From assembly GCA_014379965.1 (NCBI GenBank), contig JACMKU010000090.1:1-64000 (forward strand): 64,000 bases of DNA. Reading direction: 5' to 3'. Positions within the stretch are counted from its first letter, which is position 1; each line of letters begins with the position of its first letter. Of this stretch, positions 25,984 to 34,321 are shown piece after piece. Made by a program: the position numbers and the translations under genes. A model generated the notes under the pieces. That model searched no databases and was not told the DNA's origin. It was given only the letters and a program-made list of their open reading frames with translations. The DNA comes from Chitinophagaceae bacterium. GTDB lineage: Bacteria; Bacteroidota; Bacteroidia; Chitinophagales; Chitinophagaceae.

Positions 25984-27501
25984 ATGGATAGCAATACGGA
26001 TAATACAATAGCATCGGCGAACGGTTCGGTAGAAATGAAGAACCGGTTGTACCCGGTTTTCCTAAAACTGGATCAGCTGAACATCCTATTGGTAGGCGCA
26101 GGAAATGTGGGCTTGGAAAAATTGCATTCACTCTTATCGAATTCACCGGAGGCAAAGATCATTGTGGTCGCACCTGAGATCAGGGACGAAGTGAGGCGTT
26201 TAGTTTTTAAACATCCATCCTGCCAGTTGGTGCAAAGAAGATTCCAGGCCTCTGACCTGGAGGATAAACAACTCATCATCCTTGCGAGTGATGACAAGGG
26301 ACTACATGAAAACATCAAGGCGCAGGCGAAAGAGTTAGGTATTCTGGTAAATGTGGCCGATACTCCCGATCTCTGTGATTTTTATCTTGGAAGCATTGTA
26401 CAGAAAGGAAATCTGAAGATTGCCATTTCCACTAATGGAAAGTCACCAACCGTCGCGAAGAGGATTCGTGAAGTATTGCACGAGGCATTACCTGGCGAAC
26501 TGGATGACGTGATTGAGAACCTGCACAAAGTGCGCAACAAGCTCAACGGTAACTTCGATTCCAAAGTAAAAAGGCTCAATGATATCACCAAGGTGTTGGT
26601 TGAGAAGGATAATGTTTCCGGTGAGCAGCGTTGGAGAAAGATCGCGAGCTATTCATTGATAGGATTTGGACTTATGCTTATCGGGCATTTTATTTTTTCC
26701 TACCTCCCATTGAATCAGATGGCGAGTGATGCGAAGACCTGGTATAGTACACTTGACAGCAATTTTCATTGGTTTGTACTCGCGGGTTTCCTTGCACAGA
26801 TGGTAGATGGGGCTACGAGCATGGGATACGGGGTTACGAGCGCAATTGTGTTGATGTCAGCAAATGTCAGCCCTGCCGCGATAAGCGGAAGCATCCATAC
26901 TGCCGAGATGTTTGCCAGCGGCGCCTCTGGCTATAGCCATTATAAATTCGGTAACGTAAATAAAAAGATGTTTAAGGCTCTCCTCATCCCTGGTGTGATC
27001 GGTGCAGTGCTCGGCGCCATCCTTCTCGTAAAGTTCGGAGAGACGCACATACGCTATATCCGTCCCATCATGGCGGCATACACCCTGATACTAGGGATTA
27101 AAATATTCATCTCCGCCTTCCGCTCCATGACTGCCAAGAAGAAATTCAAGCGGTACGGATTGCTGGCGGGATTCGGCGGCTTCCTCGATTCATTCGGCGG
27201 CGGTGGTTGGGGACCGATCGTTACTTCCACACTCATTACAAAGGGTCGAACGCCTAAATACGTGGTAGGATCAGTAAGTCTTACCGAGTTCTTCGTGACA
27301 CTTGCGAGCGCCTTTACCTTCTTTACTCTCATCGGTGTTCAGCATTGGCAGGTCATCCTCGCACTAGTTATCGGCGGCCTCGTAGCCGCACCGATGGCCG
27401 CCAAGTTGAATGGAAAGTTGCCCCGCAAAGCATCATTCATATTATTAGGAGTGATAGTGGTGGCGTGGAGTATTCGCATACTAGTGAAGACCCTTGGATA
27501 A
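25984..27501 (+). CDS. Siroheme synthase (Met8-type) fused to TauE/SafE permease
   Basis: A 505-residue two-part protein. Residues about 20-210 are precorrin-2 dehydrogenase/ferrochelatase: YPVFLKLDQLNILLVGAGNV (NAD-binding), VNVADTPDLCDFYLGSI (catalytic Asp126 region) and AISTNGKSPTVAKRIRE. From about 217 onward is a TSUP (TauE/SafE) membrane domain with roughly eight helices (first about 220-241), carrying QMVDGATSMGYGV and GFLDSFGGGGWGPI, the two repeat signatures. The first part oxidises precorrin-2 and inserts iron to finish siroheme. The second may move sulfite or sulfate. The frame is continuous, with no sign of a frameshift. It ends the run and an inverted repeat follows. Confidence 0.93.
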   Translation: MDSNTDNTIASANGSVEMKNRLYPVFLKLDQLNILLVGAGNVGLEKLHSLLSNSPEAKIIVVAPEIRDEVRRLVFKHPSCQLVQRRFQASDLEDKQLIILASDDKGLHENIKAQAKELGILVNVADTPDLCDFYLGSIVQKGNLKIAISTNGKSPTVAKRIREVLHEALPGELDDVIENLHKVRNKLNGNFDSKVKRLNDITKVLVEKDNVSGEQRWRKIASYSLIGFGLMLIGHFIFSYLPLNQMASDAKTWYSTLDSNFHWFVLAGFLAQMVDGATSMGYGVTSAIVLMSANVSPAAISGSIHTAEMFASGASGYSHYKFGNVNKKMFKALLIPGVIGAVLGAILLVKFGETHIRYIRPIMAAYTLILGIKIFISAFRSMTAKKKFKRYGLLAGFGGFLDSFGGGGWGPIVTSTLITKGRTPKYVVGSVSLTEFFVTLASAFTFFTLIGVQHWQVILALVIGGLVAAPMAAKLNGKLPRKASFILLGVIVVAWSIRILVKTLG

Positions 27502-27510
27502 TTGCTCGCA

Positions 27511-27598
27511 GTGAATGGTGAGTAGTGAATGGTGAGTAGACGGCGCGATGGGGAAAAACTTTACGATATCAAGCCACCACTCACTATTCACCATTCAC
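27511..27598. repeat. Inverted repeat, GTGAATG heptads
   Basis: The left arm (27511-27539) is four heptads; the right arm (27576-27598) reads CCACTCACTATTCACCATTCAC. The inner edge of the left arm is GACGGCGCGA, also found in the element at 30803. It lies 10 bases after the permease fusion stop codon and may help end the operon transcript. Confidence 0.85.
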
Positions 27599-27635
27599 AT
27601 CGGCCAACAGGGGCATACAAATTTTGTAAATAAAA

Positions 27636-27654
27636 GTCTATAAAGTTGGTAGGG
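27636..27654 (+). promoter_or_regulatory. Candidate Rrf2 operator 3 (GTCTA-N9-TAGGG)
   Basis: GTCTA-N9-TAGGG overlaps the -33 element of the TonB receptor promoter. The 22-base surroundings match the site at 14134 at all but a few purine/pyrimidine exchanges, which would be unlikely by chance in unrelated intergenic DNA. Confidence 0.5.
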
Positions 27655-27676
27655 TAATTCTTTTCTCCTATTTTTG
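27646..27676 (+). promoter_or_regulatory. Promoter of the TonB receptor gene
   Basis: TTGG (27646-27649), 19 bases, TATTTTTG (27669-27676), an exact -7 match. The expected start of RNA near 27684 gives a leader of about 180 bases before the ATG at 27867. I see no known riboswitch in that leader. Confidence 0.7.
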
Positions 27677-27866
27677 ACTTCATAAACCTGGTTTATCTAA
27701 TAACCATTGTATGATCAGTAATCATTTTATTCTCTCGCATCATCGAATGGGTAATTCCATGCAACGATGTTGCCACTAATCCATTAAAAGCTTAGCCATA
27801 TGTTCAAAAAAGGTAGTAAAGACTGCCAGGGAATTCTATTGTCAAAACCATAATTGAAAAACAGAA

Positions 27867-30800
27867 ATGAAAAAGTTATTTCTCTTCGCAACGCTTCTCA
27901 CATGTATCTTAAAAGGCCTAAATGCCCAGGACAATACGATCATTGAGATATCGGGTCGAATTACTGACCGTGAGAGGCAACAACCTCTTCCTGATGTCAG
28001 CGTGCAGGTGAAAGGCGGCTCTTCGGGTACGGTTACTAATTCAGAGGGTAATTTCGTTTTGCGGACGAAATCCAAACTGCCTTTTACATTAGTAGTTAGT
28101 TCAATCGGTTTCGAGGCCCAGGAGTTAGAGGTCAGAAGTCTTGGTTCAAACTTACAGATCGCACTTGTCACCCAGACTGTTCTTGGGAGTGATGTAGTGG
28201 TAACTGCAAGCAGGGTGCAAGAGAGTTTATTAAAATCTCCAGTGGCGATCGATAAACTCGACATCCGTTCATTCAAGGAAACGCCGGCAGCTTCCTTCTA
28301 CGATGCCTTAGGCAACGTGAAAGGTCTCCAGTTGACGACTTCTTCCATAACATTCAAAGTTCCGAATACGCGCGGGTTCAATATCCCAAATAACTTCCGC
28401 TTCATGCAACTGGTTGATGGCATCGACATGCAGGCGGCAACATTAGGTGTTCCTCTGGGAAATGCGATCGGTCCGACAGAGCTCGATATTCAAAGCATTG
28501 AAGTCACCCCGGGCGCCGCTTCCGCTCTATATGGAATGAATGCAATCAATGGGATGGCAAATCTGCTTACACGCAGTCCATGGACACACCAGGGACTTAG
28601 TTTCTTCCAACGTACAGGTGTCAATCACGTGGATGGAAAGGACCATGATCCAAGTATTCTAACCGAGACTGCTATTCGCTATGCCCATTCATTTAAGGAT
28701 AAATTCGCTTTCAAGGTCAACGCGAGTTACCTGCGCGCCATAGATTGGATCTCCAATACGAGGATCGATCAGAATCCGAATAATAGAAATACGGCTAACC
28801 CCAGTTATACCGCCCTAGACGGCGTCAACAATGCCGCCTTCGATGGGTGGAACAAATATGGAGATGACGCGCTCCAGTTAAGCAACACTGTATCGGTGAC
28901 TGGTCTTACCATCGACGGAATAACCAACAGGACGCTTACGGTTGCGCGTACGGGATACTGGGAGAAAGACCTTGTAGATCCGAAAGTAGATAACCTGAAG
29001 TTCGATGCTGCATTGCATTATAAATTCAATCCTAATCTTGAAGTCTCCTATACTTATCGAATCGGGAAGATGGATGGTGTATTCCAGCGGGGTAATAAAG
29101 TGAAACTGGATAATGTCATAGTACAAAACCACCAGGTGGAATTGAAGGGAAAGTCATTTACTGTGAAAGCTTATGTATCACAGGAGAATTCAGGTGATTC
29201 ATACAACGTGAAGCCATTGGCCGACAATCTCGACCTGTATACTGGTGGAAGCGCGAATGCCTGGAATGCGAAGTACAAGACAGCACTGAATGCTTATGCC
29301 ACGGCCAACGGCGGATCACTCACTTCAGCTAACCTGGCAGCGGCGACCGCCTATGCACGTCAACAGGCAGACGCAAGCAGGGTAGAACCCGGTACGACGC
29401 GATTCAACATCGTGAAGGATTCTATCAGGAAGATCAACAACTGGGACATACGGTCTTCAAGCATCCCGAATGCCCCGATCACCGGAGGCGCAGCGTTGGT
29501 TCAAAAAAGTAATCTATATCATGTCGAGGGACAATGGAATCTCAGTGACAAAGTGAAAGTATTCGACCTCCTTGTCGGTGCTGACTTCAGGGTATATGAA
29601 TTGATTCCGGACGGTAATAATTTCGTTGACTTCACGCGACCCATTGCTGATCGTAATACAGAACTCAAGGACGGAAGCTTTGGTGATAATACCTATTACA
29701 AGAAAGTCGGCGGGTTTGCACAGGTCGCGAAGAAGCTGTTTGATGACAAATTGAAATTAACAGGATCGTTAAGGGCCGACTACAACCCCGAATTCAGTGC
29801 GAAGCTAACACCCAGGTTAGCGGCTGTCTACACCCTTCAGCAAAAACATAATTTTCGTCTCACGTTCCAACAGGGATTCCGATTCCCCGCGTTGTTCGAA
29901 GCGCTATCTTATGTGAACAACGGTCGAGTGAAGCGTGTAGGCATCCTGCCAGTTATCAACGAGGGACTGGGCTTCCGCGAAAACAGCTACACCCAGCCTT
30001 CGGTCGCGGCATTCAACGCTGCCGTCAGGGCCGGAGGAAACTCCGATTCAGCTGCCCTCGCAAACAGGAGTTTGCTAAAGGTTGCCAATCTCCCGGACGG
30101 CCGCCCCGAAGGAATCAACTCCTTTGAGATCGGTTATAAGAGTGTTGTGTTGGACAATAAAGTATTCTTCGACTTTGATGCATACATCAATATCTACGAC
30201 GGCTTCCTTGGCCAGGTACAGGTATATGTTCCGAAAGATGAGATCGTAGGATCGGATGCTGCGGTGATCTCGATGATCGATAGGAACAGGGACGCCACCA
30301 ACGCAAGTGGTGGGAATGCCGCTAGCAAAGGACAAGATCGGTATCGTGTGTACACCAACGCGCGTAATAAGTACACCAGTTACGGTTCCTCGCTCGGCAT
30401 TACTTATAATTTTTATAAGACCTTCACCATATCGGGTAACCTCAACTACAACGGGATCAAAGGAAATGAGACACCGGATCTATTCGTGACAGGTTTCAAT
30501 ACACCTGAATGGACATCTAACCTGTCGTTCGGCAATCGTGCTATCACGAAGAATATCGGATTCAATATCGTTTGGAAATGGCAGGATACGTTCCTGTGGG
30601 AAAGTCCACTCGTAACGGGAGCGGTAGCGGCTATCCATAATATCGATGCACAGGTCACCTTTCGTGTACCATCGGCCAAGTCAACAATCAAGCTAGGCGG
30701 CACCAATATTTTAAATAACCGTCATATCCAGTACGCAGGGGGTCCAACCATTGGCGCGTTGTATTATGCGGCGATTACGTTGGAGGGGCTGACAAGGTGA
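27867..30800 (+). CDS. TonB-dependent outer-membrane receptor
   Basis: A 977-residue receptor. A signal peptide (residues 1-20, ending LNAQ) is followed by a carboxypeptidase-regulatory-like domain (about 27-105; ISGRITDRERQQPLPDVSVQV). A TonB box region (VVVTASRVQ) precedes the plug (about 120-230; NTRGFNIPNNFRFMQLVDGI, then GAASALYGMNAINGMANL) and a 22-strand barrel. There is no SusD-like partner, so it is probably a stand-alone importer. The cargo is unknown. The promoter and candidate operator are shared with the cys operon, which suggests a sulfur compound (sulfonate, sulfate ester or thiol) rather than a glycan. Inference only. Confidence 0.9.
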   Translation: MKKLFLFATLLTCILKGLNAQDNTIIEISGRITDRERQQPLPDVSVQVKGGSSGTVTNSEGNFVLRTKSKLPFTLVVSSIGFEAQELEVRSLGSNLQIALVTQTVLGSDVVVTASRVQESLLKSPVAIDKLDIRSFKETPAASFYDALGNVKGLQLTTSSITFKVPNTRGFNIPNNFRFMQLVDGIDMQAATLGVPLGNAIGPTELDIQSIEVTPGAASALYGMNAINGMANLLTRSPWTHQGLSFFQRTGVNHVDGKDHDPSILTETAIRYAHSFKDKFAFKVNASYLRAIDWISNTRIDQNPNNRNTANPSYTALDGVNNAAFDGWNKYGDDALQLSNTVSVTGLTIDGITNRTLTVARTGYWEKDLVDPKVDNLKFDAALHYKFNPNLEVSYTYRIGKMDGVFQRGNKVKLDNVIVQNHQVELKGKSFTVKAYVSQENSGDSYNVKPLADNLDLYTGGSANAWNAKYKTALNAYATANGGSLTSANLAAATAYARQQADASRVEPGTTRFNIVKDSIRKINNWDIRSSSIPNAPITGGAALVQKSNLYHVEGQWNLSDKVKVFDLLVGADFRVYELIPDGNNFVDFTRPIADRNTELKDGSFGDNTYYKKVGGFAQVAKKLFDDKLKLTGSLRADYNPEFSAKLTPRLAAVYTLQQKHNFRLTFQQGFRFPALFEALSYVNNGRVKRVGILPVINEGLGFRENSYTQPSVAAFNAAVRAGGNSDSAALANRSLLKVANLPDGRPEGINSFEIGYKSVVLDNKVFFDFDAYINIYDGFLGQVQVYVPKDEIVGSDAAVISMIDRNRDATNASGGNAASKGQDRYRVYTNARNKYTSYGSSLGITYNFYKTFTISGNLNYNGIKGNETPDLFVTGFNTPEWTSNLSFGNRAITKNIGFNIVWKWQDTFLWESPLVTGAVAAIHNIDAQVTFRVPSAKSTIKLGGTNILNNRHIQYAGGPTIGALYYAAITLEGLTR

Positions 30801-30802
30801 TG

Positions 30803-30923
30803 TGAGTGGTCAGTGGTCAATAGTGAGTGGACGGCGCGAGATCGATCAAACATTTCCATTCACAGACTCTACTCACCATTGACCACTCACTACTCACTGC
30901 GACTCACCGCTGACAACTCACAT
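30803..30923. repeat. Inverted repeat, GTGAGTG/GTCAGTG heptads
   Basis: The left arm (30803-30832) begins two bases after the TonB receptor stop; the right arm (about 30869-30923) is longer. The inner edge is GACGGCGCGA as in the element at 27511. It ends six bases before a TATTTTTG box. Confidence 0.88.
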
Positions 30924-30928
30924 CTCCC

Positions 30929-30936
30929 TATTTTTG
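30929..30936 (+). promoter_or_regulatory. -7 box TATTTTTG before the DUF2490 gene
   Basis: An exact TAnnTTTG match 5 bases before the ATG at 30942. No TTTG lies 19-20 bases upstream; that position is inside the repeat. Confidence 0.4.
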
Positions 30937-30941
30937 CTTCT

Positions 30942-31697
30942 ATGACTAACCTTTCAATTCGTATCGCCTTCATCTTCCTGCTTTGCTTCAATTTTGTTGT
31001 AAACGCGCAGGTCAAACATACTGAGTCAGTGCAGCAGGTATGGGTGGCCTATTTCAACCAGACGCGGTTTAGCGATAAATGGGGAGGCTGGGCGGATATT
31101 CATCTTAGAACGAAGGAGGATTTCTTTACTAATTTTTCACAGTCAATTGTTCGCCTTGGGTTGACGTATTATCTCACCGACGATGCCAAGATCACTGCCG
31201 GCTACGCATATGTAAATCATTTTCCCGCGGATGCTCATAAAAATATCTCGCAGCCGGAGCATCGCACGTGGCAACAGTTTCAATGGCATAACAAGTATCC
31301 ACGGGTGCGAGTGATGCAATGGTTCAGGCTGGAGGAACGCTGGCGCCGAAAGATCCTCGACGATGATAATCTGGCAGAAGGATATAATTTCAGCTTCCGG
31401 CTACGGTATAATTTCTTCTCCCAGTTCGCACTCAATAAGAAAAGATTCGCGCCAAAGACGCTTTCGTTTGTAGTGAATGATGAGGTGCATGTCAACTTCG
31501 GAAAGCAAATCGTCAACAATTATTTTGATCAAAATCGATTTTTCCTTGGATTCAACTACCATATAAATGCAAATAACAACCTGCAATTTGGATACATGAA
31601 CGTGTTTCAACAATTAGCTGCCGGCAACCGGTATCGAAGTACGCATGTGGCACGAGTGTTCTATGCGCAGAGTTTTGATTTAAGGAAAAAACATTAG
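30942..31697 (+). CDS. DUF2490 outer-membrane protein
   Basis: About 251 residues with a signal peptide (residues 1-22, ending FVVNAQ) and a beta-rich body. Alternating aromatic strands such as QQVWVAYFNQTRFSDKWGGW, LTYYLTDDAKITAGYAYV and RLRYNFFSQFAL are the DUF2490 pattern, and the protein is likely a small outer-membrane barrel. The function is unknown. The frame is open a further 43 codons upstream through the inverted repeat, but the ATG at 30942 precedes a proper signal peptide. It may be co-regulated with the TonB receptor upstream, although a repeat lies between them. Confidence 0.82.
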   Translation: MTNLSIRIAFIFLLCFNFVVNAQVKHTESVQQVWVAYFNQTRFSDKWGGWADIHLRTKEDFFTNFSQSIVRLGLTYYLTDDAKITAGYAYVNHFPADAHKNISQPEHRTWQQFQWHNKYPRVRVMQWFRLEERWRRKILDDDNLAEGYNFSFRLRYNFFSQFALNKKRFAPKTLSFVVNDEVHVNFGKQIVNNYFDQNRFFLGFNYHINANNNLQFGYMNVFQQLAAGNRYRSTHVARVFYAQSFDLRKKH

Positions 31698-31703
31698 TGG
31701 TCT

Positions 31704-31827
31704 GGAATCGGGTATCGGTAATTGGGAATCGGGCCTTACTGATTGTAAAGACTTTACGAACTTTGAGACCGATTCCTGCCTACGCAAAGCTTCGGCAGGC
31801 AGGCCCGATTCCCAATTCCCGATTCCC
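31704..31827. repeat. Inverted repeat, GGGAATC type, with inner GC hairpin
   Basis: The left arm 31704-31735 and right arm 31802-31827 share GGGAATTGGGAATCGGGCC apart from one or two changes. Inside, CCTGCC (31775-31780) pairs with GGCAGG (31794-31799) around an AAGCTT core, a motif I have seen as a scattered repeat in Bacteroidota genomes. It lies between the DUF2490 and aldo/keto reductase genes. Confidence 0.82.
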
Positions 31828-31845
31828 AACAAACTAAAAAACATT

Positions 31846-32757
31846 ATGGACAAAATCTATCTAAGTGATTCGGGCCCCAAAGTCTCCCCCGCTATCTATG
31901 GATTCTGGAGATGGGAGGATACTGGTGCAACCGGCGCCGCCGCCATGGAGAAGATGATCAACCACTGTCTCGAAGTTGGCATCAACACCTTTGACCATGC
32001 TGACCGATACGGTGGATATCAATGCGAAGAACTCTTTGGCCAGGTGATGAAACAGCGATCCTTCAAGAGAGACGATATCGTGTTGTTCACGAAGTGTGGC
32101 CTGAACGTTCCGCATAAGAACCGTCCAGATATACGTATCAGGCACTACGATACATCTGCAAACCATATCGTGACGAGCATTGAAAACTCACTGAAAAACC
32201 TGGGAACGGATCATATCGATATCTTTCTTCTCGAACAACTCGATCCGCTATCCAACCTCGAGGAGACTGCTCTGACCCTCGAGCGCATGCGAAGCGCCGG
32301 AAAAATCCGCAATATCGGCGTAATCAATTTCTCCGTATTTCAACACCAGTTGCTAACTTCTTACCTCCGGGTGCCGATCGTCACGAACCATATCGAACTA
32401 AACATACTTAATACCACCGCGCTGGACAACGGTCAGCTCGATTATATAAAGCAGAGATACATGCGGCCACTCGCTTCATCTCCACTCGCCGGTGGTCGGA
32501 TCGAAAACGGTACGGATGAACTCGCGGTGCGTGTTCACTACAAACTCGGGGAATTGGGCAAGAAGTATGGAGCTAACGTGGAGGCAATCGCCGTAGCCTG
32601 GCTCATCAAGTTAGGCGCTCTGCCACTCATTGGAACCTTAAGCGAGCAGCGCATACGAAATATCGTAGCCGCTTTCAAAGTGGAGCTTGACAACCAGGAT
32701 TGGTATGATCTGTATAATACTTCGAAGGGAATCATCAGTAGGGCGGGAGACGTTTAA
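31846..32757 (+). CDS. Aldo/keto reductase, catalytic His replaced by Glu
   Basis: A 303-residue NADPH-dependent aldo/keto reductase, closest in pattern to YdhF. The catalytic Asp50, Tyr55 and Lys83 are present (NTFDHADRYGG, LFTKCG). At the position of the catalytic histidine (LLIHRPDPL in YdhF) the protein reads FLLEQLDPL, so Glu130 replaces His. In the animal AKR1D1 enzyme a His-to-Glu change turns a carbonyl reductase into a C=C reductase, so ene-reductase activity is possible. The stop codon lies inside the first heptad (GTTTAAC) of the following repeat. No substrate can be named. Confidence 0.88.
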   Translation: MDKIYLSDSGPKVSPAIYGFWRWEDTGATGAAAMEKMINHCLEVGINTFDHADRYGGYQCEELFGQVMKQRSFKRDDIVLFTKCGLNVPHKNRPDIRIRHYDTSANHIVTSIENSLKNLGTDHIDIFLLEQLDPLSNLEETALTLERMRSAGKIRNIGVINFSVFQHQLLTSYLRVPIVTNHIELNILNTTALDNGQLDYIKQRYMRPLASSPLAGGRIENGTDELAVRVHYKLGELGKKYGANVEAIAVAWLIKLGALPLIGTLSEQRIRNIVAAFKVELDNQDWYDLYNTSKGIISRAGDV

Positions 32758-32912
32758 CGTTTAAGGGTTTAACGTTTAACGTTCTTAAAGCGGGATAATC
32801 ATTTTCCTCCTGAAACATCTTCAATTTCGTAATAACAGTTGTTCGTTTTTCTGAAGAATTTTCTCTATCCAGGGTGCTAACGTTAAACCTTAAACCTTAA
32901 ACGTTAAACGTT
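32751..32912. repeat. Inverted repeat, GTTTAAC family
   Basis: The left arm (32751-32785) shares 38 bases with the arm at 5419. The right arm (32878-32912) reads CGTTAAACCTTAAACCTTAA and so on. The first unit contains the stop codon of the aldo/keto reductase, and the right arm ends three bases before a TACCTTCG box. Confidence 0.88.
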
Positions 32913-32915
32913 CCC

Positions 32916-32923
32916 TACCTTCG
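32916..32923 (+). promoter_or_regulatory. -7 box TACCTTCG before metZ
   Basis: A TAnnTT[T/C]G match 12 bases before the metZ ATG. The -33 position lies inside the repeat and no TTTG is found there. Confidence 0.35.
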
Positions 32924-32935
32924 CAGTCCATCAAA

Positions 32936-34123
32936 ATGATAGAGAGAATGCAACGCCCGGAAACAAAAGCGATTCGTATCCAGACCCCGCAGACTGACCA
33001 GAAGGAACACGCCACTCCTCTATTCTTAACGAGCAGCTTCACCTATGAGTCGGCCGAAGAAATGGCCGCCGCTTTTGCCGATGATTCACTTGATGTCAAT
33101 ATTTACTCACGATTTTCTAATCCGACAGTAGATGAGTTCATTTCCAAGATGGCAGCACTCGAGGGAGCAGAGGATGGCATCGCAACAGGAACAGGCATGG
33201 CCGCTATCTTCGGTACGTTCATGACCTTCCTGGGTAAAGGTGATCACATCATTTCCGCTTCCGCTGTTTTCGGTTCTACACACACCATACTTACCAAGTA
33301 TCTTCCAAAATGGGGAATAGAAAGTTCTTACTTCAACATGAGTGATCCCGCAGAGATCGCTTCATTGATCAAACCCAATACGAAGATGCTCTATGTAGAG
33401 TCGCCGAGTAATCCTGGGCTCGACATCATCGACATCGAAGCCATCTCTGCCCTTTGTAAAAAGCATAACATCCTGTTCGTCGTAGATAATTGTTTTGCTA
33501 CACCTGCCGTGCAGCAACCGATAAGGCATGGCGCAGACCTCGTACTTCATTCCGCTACGAAATTCATCGATGGCCAGGGACGTGTGTTAGGCGGAGTAGT
33601 AGTAGGAAGAAAAGAATTAATCAACCCACTGTATCTCTTCATACGAAATACCGGTCCATCGCTTAGCCCCTTCAATGCATGGGTGCTAACCAAAAGTCTC
33701 GAGACACTCTTCGTGCGGATGGACAGGCACGCGGAGAATGCGCTCAAGATCGCCAGGGAATTAAAAAAGCACGCGCAGGTAAGCTGGGTAAAATATCCCT
33801 TCCTCGAAGACCATCCTCAATATGAAATCGCTAAGAAACAAATGAGCAATGGGGGAGGAATAGTGACGTTCGAATTGAAGGGTGGTGTCGACAGCGGGCG
33901 TAAGTTCCTCAATGAATTAAAAATGCTCTCGATGACCAACAACCTTGGCGATAGCAGGAGCATTGCCTCGCATCCCGCCTCTACTACCCACTCCAAGCTT
34001 ACCGAAGCCGAGCGGAAGGAAGTAGGGATTACCCCGGGTCTGATAAGGATTTCGGTGGGGTTGGAGCATGTAGGTGATATTTTAGGGGATATTGTTCAGG
34101 CGCTTGATAAGTTAAGTAGCTAG
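32936..34123 (+). CDS. metZ: O-succinylhomoserine sulfhydrylase-like PLP enzyme
   Basis: A 395-residue Cys/Met-metabolism PLP enzyme (cystathionine gamma-synthase fold). Visible: YSRFSNPTVDEF (active-site Tyr/Arg), LHSATKFIDGQGRVLGG (PLP lysine in SATK) and SIASHPASTTHS near the C-terminus. The motif set fits MetZ, which makes homocysteine from O-succinyl- or O-acetylhomoserine and sulfide. That would consume the sulfide made by CysI upstream. Cystathionine synthase or lyase activity cannot be ruled out. No Rrf2-type site was found upstream. Confidence 0.88.
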   Translation: MIERMQRPETKAIRIQTPQTDQKEHATPLFLTSSFTYESAEEMAAAFADDSLDVNIYSRFSNPTVDEFISKMAALEGAEDGIATGTGMAAIFGTFMTFLGKGDHIISASAVFGSTHTILTKYLPKWGIESSYFNMSDPAEIASLIKPNTKMLYVESPSNPGLDIIDIEAISALCKKHNILFVVDNCFATPAVQQPIRHGADLVLHSATKFIDGQGRVLGGVVVGRKELINPLYLFIRNTGPSLSPFNAWVLTKSLETLFVRMDRHAENALKIARELKKHAQVSWVKYPFLEDHPQYEIAKKQMSNGGGIVTFELKGGVDSGRKFLNELKMLSMTNNLGDSRSIASHPASTTHSKLTEAERKEVGITPGLIRISVGLEHVGDILGDIVQALDKLSS

Positions 34124-34128
34124 GGTCG

Positions 34129-34297
34129 GCCCTCGCTCTCGCTCTGTTTCTCGCTCTCGCCCTGTTTCTGTTTTCTGTTCCTGTTTCTGTTTCTCGAGTG
34201 AGGTGAGAGTAGGAACAGGAACAGAAACAGGAACAGAAAACAGAAAACAGAAACAGGAAACAGAAACAGGGCGAGAAACAGAGCGAGAGCGAGGCGC
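34129..34297. repeat. Large hairpin of GAACAG/AAACAG repeats
   Basis: The left arm (34129-34193) has CTCGCTCTCGCTCTGTTTC and CTGTTTCTGTTTTCTG units. The right arm (34214-34297) is the complementary run of AACAGGAACAGAAACAG and CGAGAAACAGAGCGAGAGC. The loop is only about 20 bases. The unit length is six to seven. It lies six bases after the metZ stop and 25 before the transporter ATG. Confidence 0.9.
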
Positions 34298-34321
34298 CAA
34301 TTTTCCTATCTTCCACTCATT

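Noticed and set aside
27684-27866. Riboswitch in the TonB receptor leader
   Set aside because: The leader is long, but I could not match it to a cobalamin, SAM or other known aptamer by eye.
30813-30941. N-terminal extension of the DUF2490 protein
   Set aside because: It reads through the inverted repeat; a good signal peptide begins at the ATG at 30942, just after a -7 box.
31775-31799. Insertion-sequence end at the CCTGCC/GGCAGG hairpin
   Set aside because: No transposase gene or target-site duplication is seen; it looks like a scattered intergenic motif within a larger repeat.
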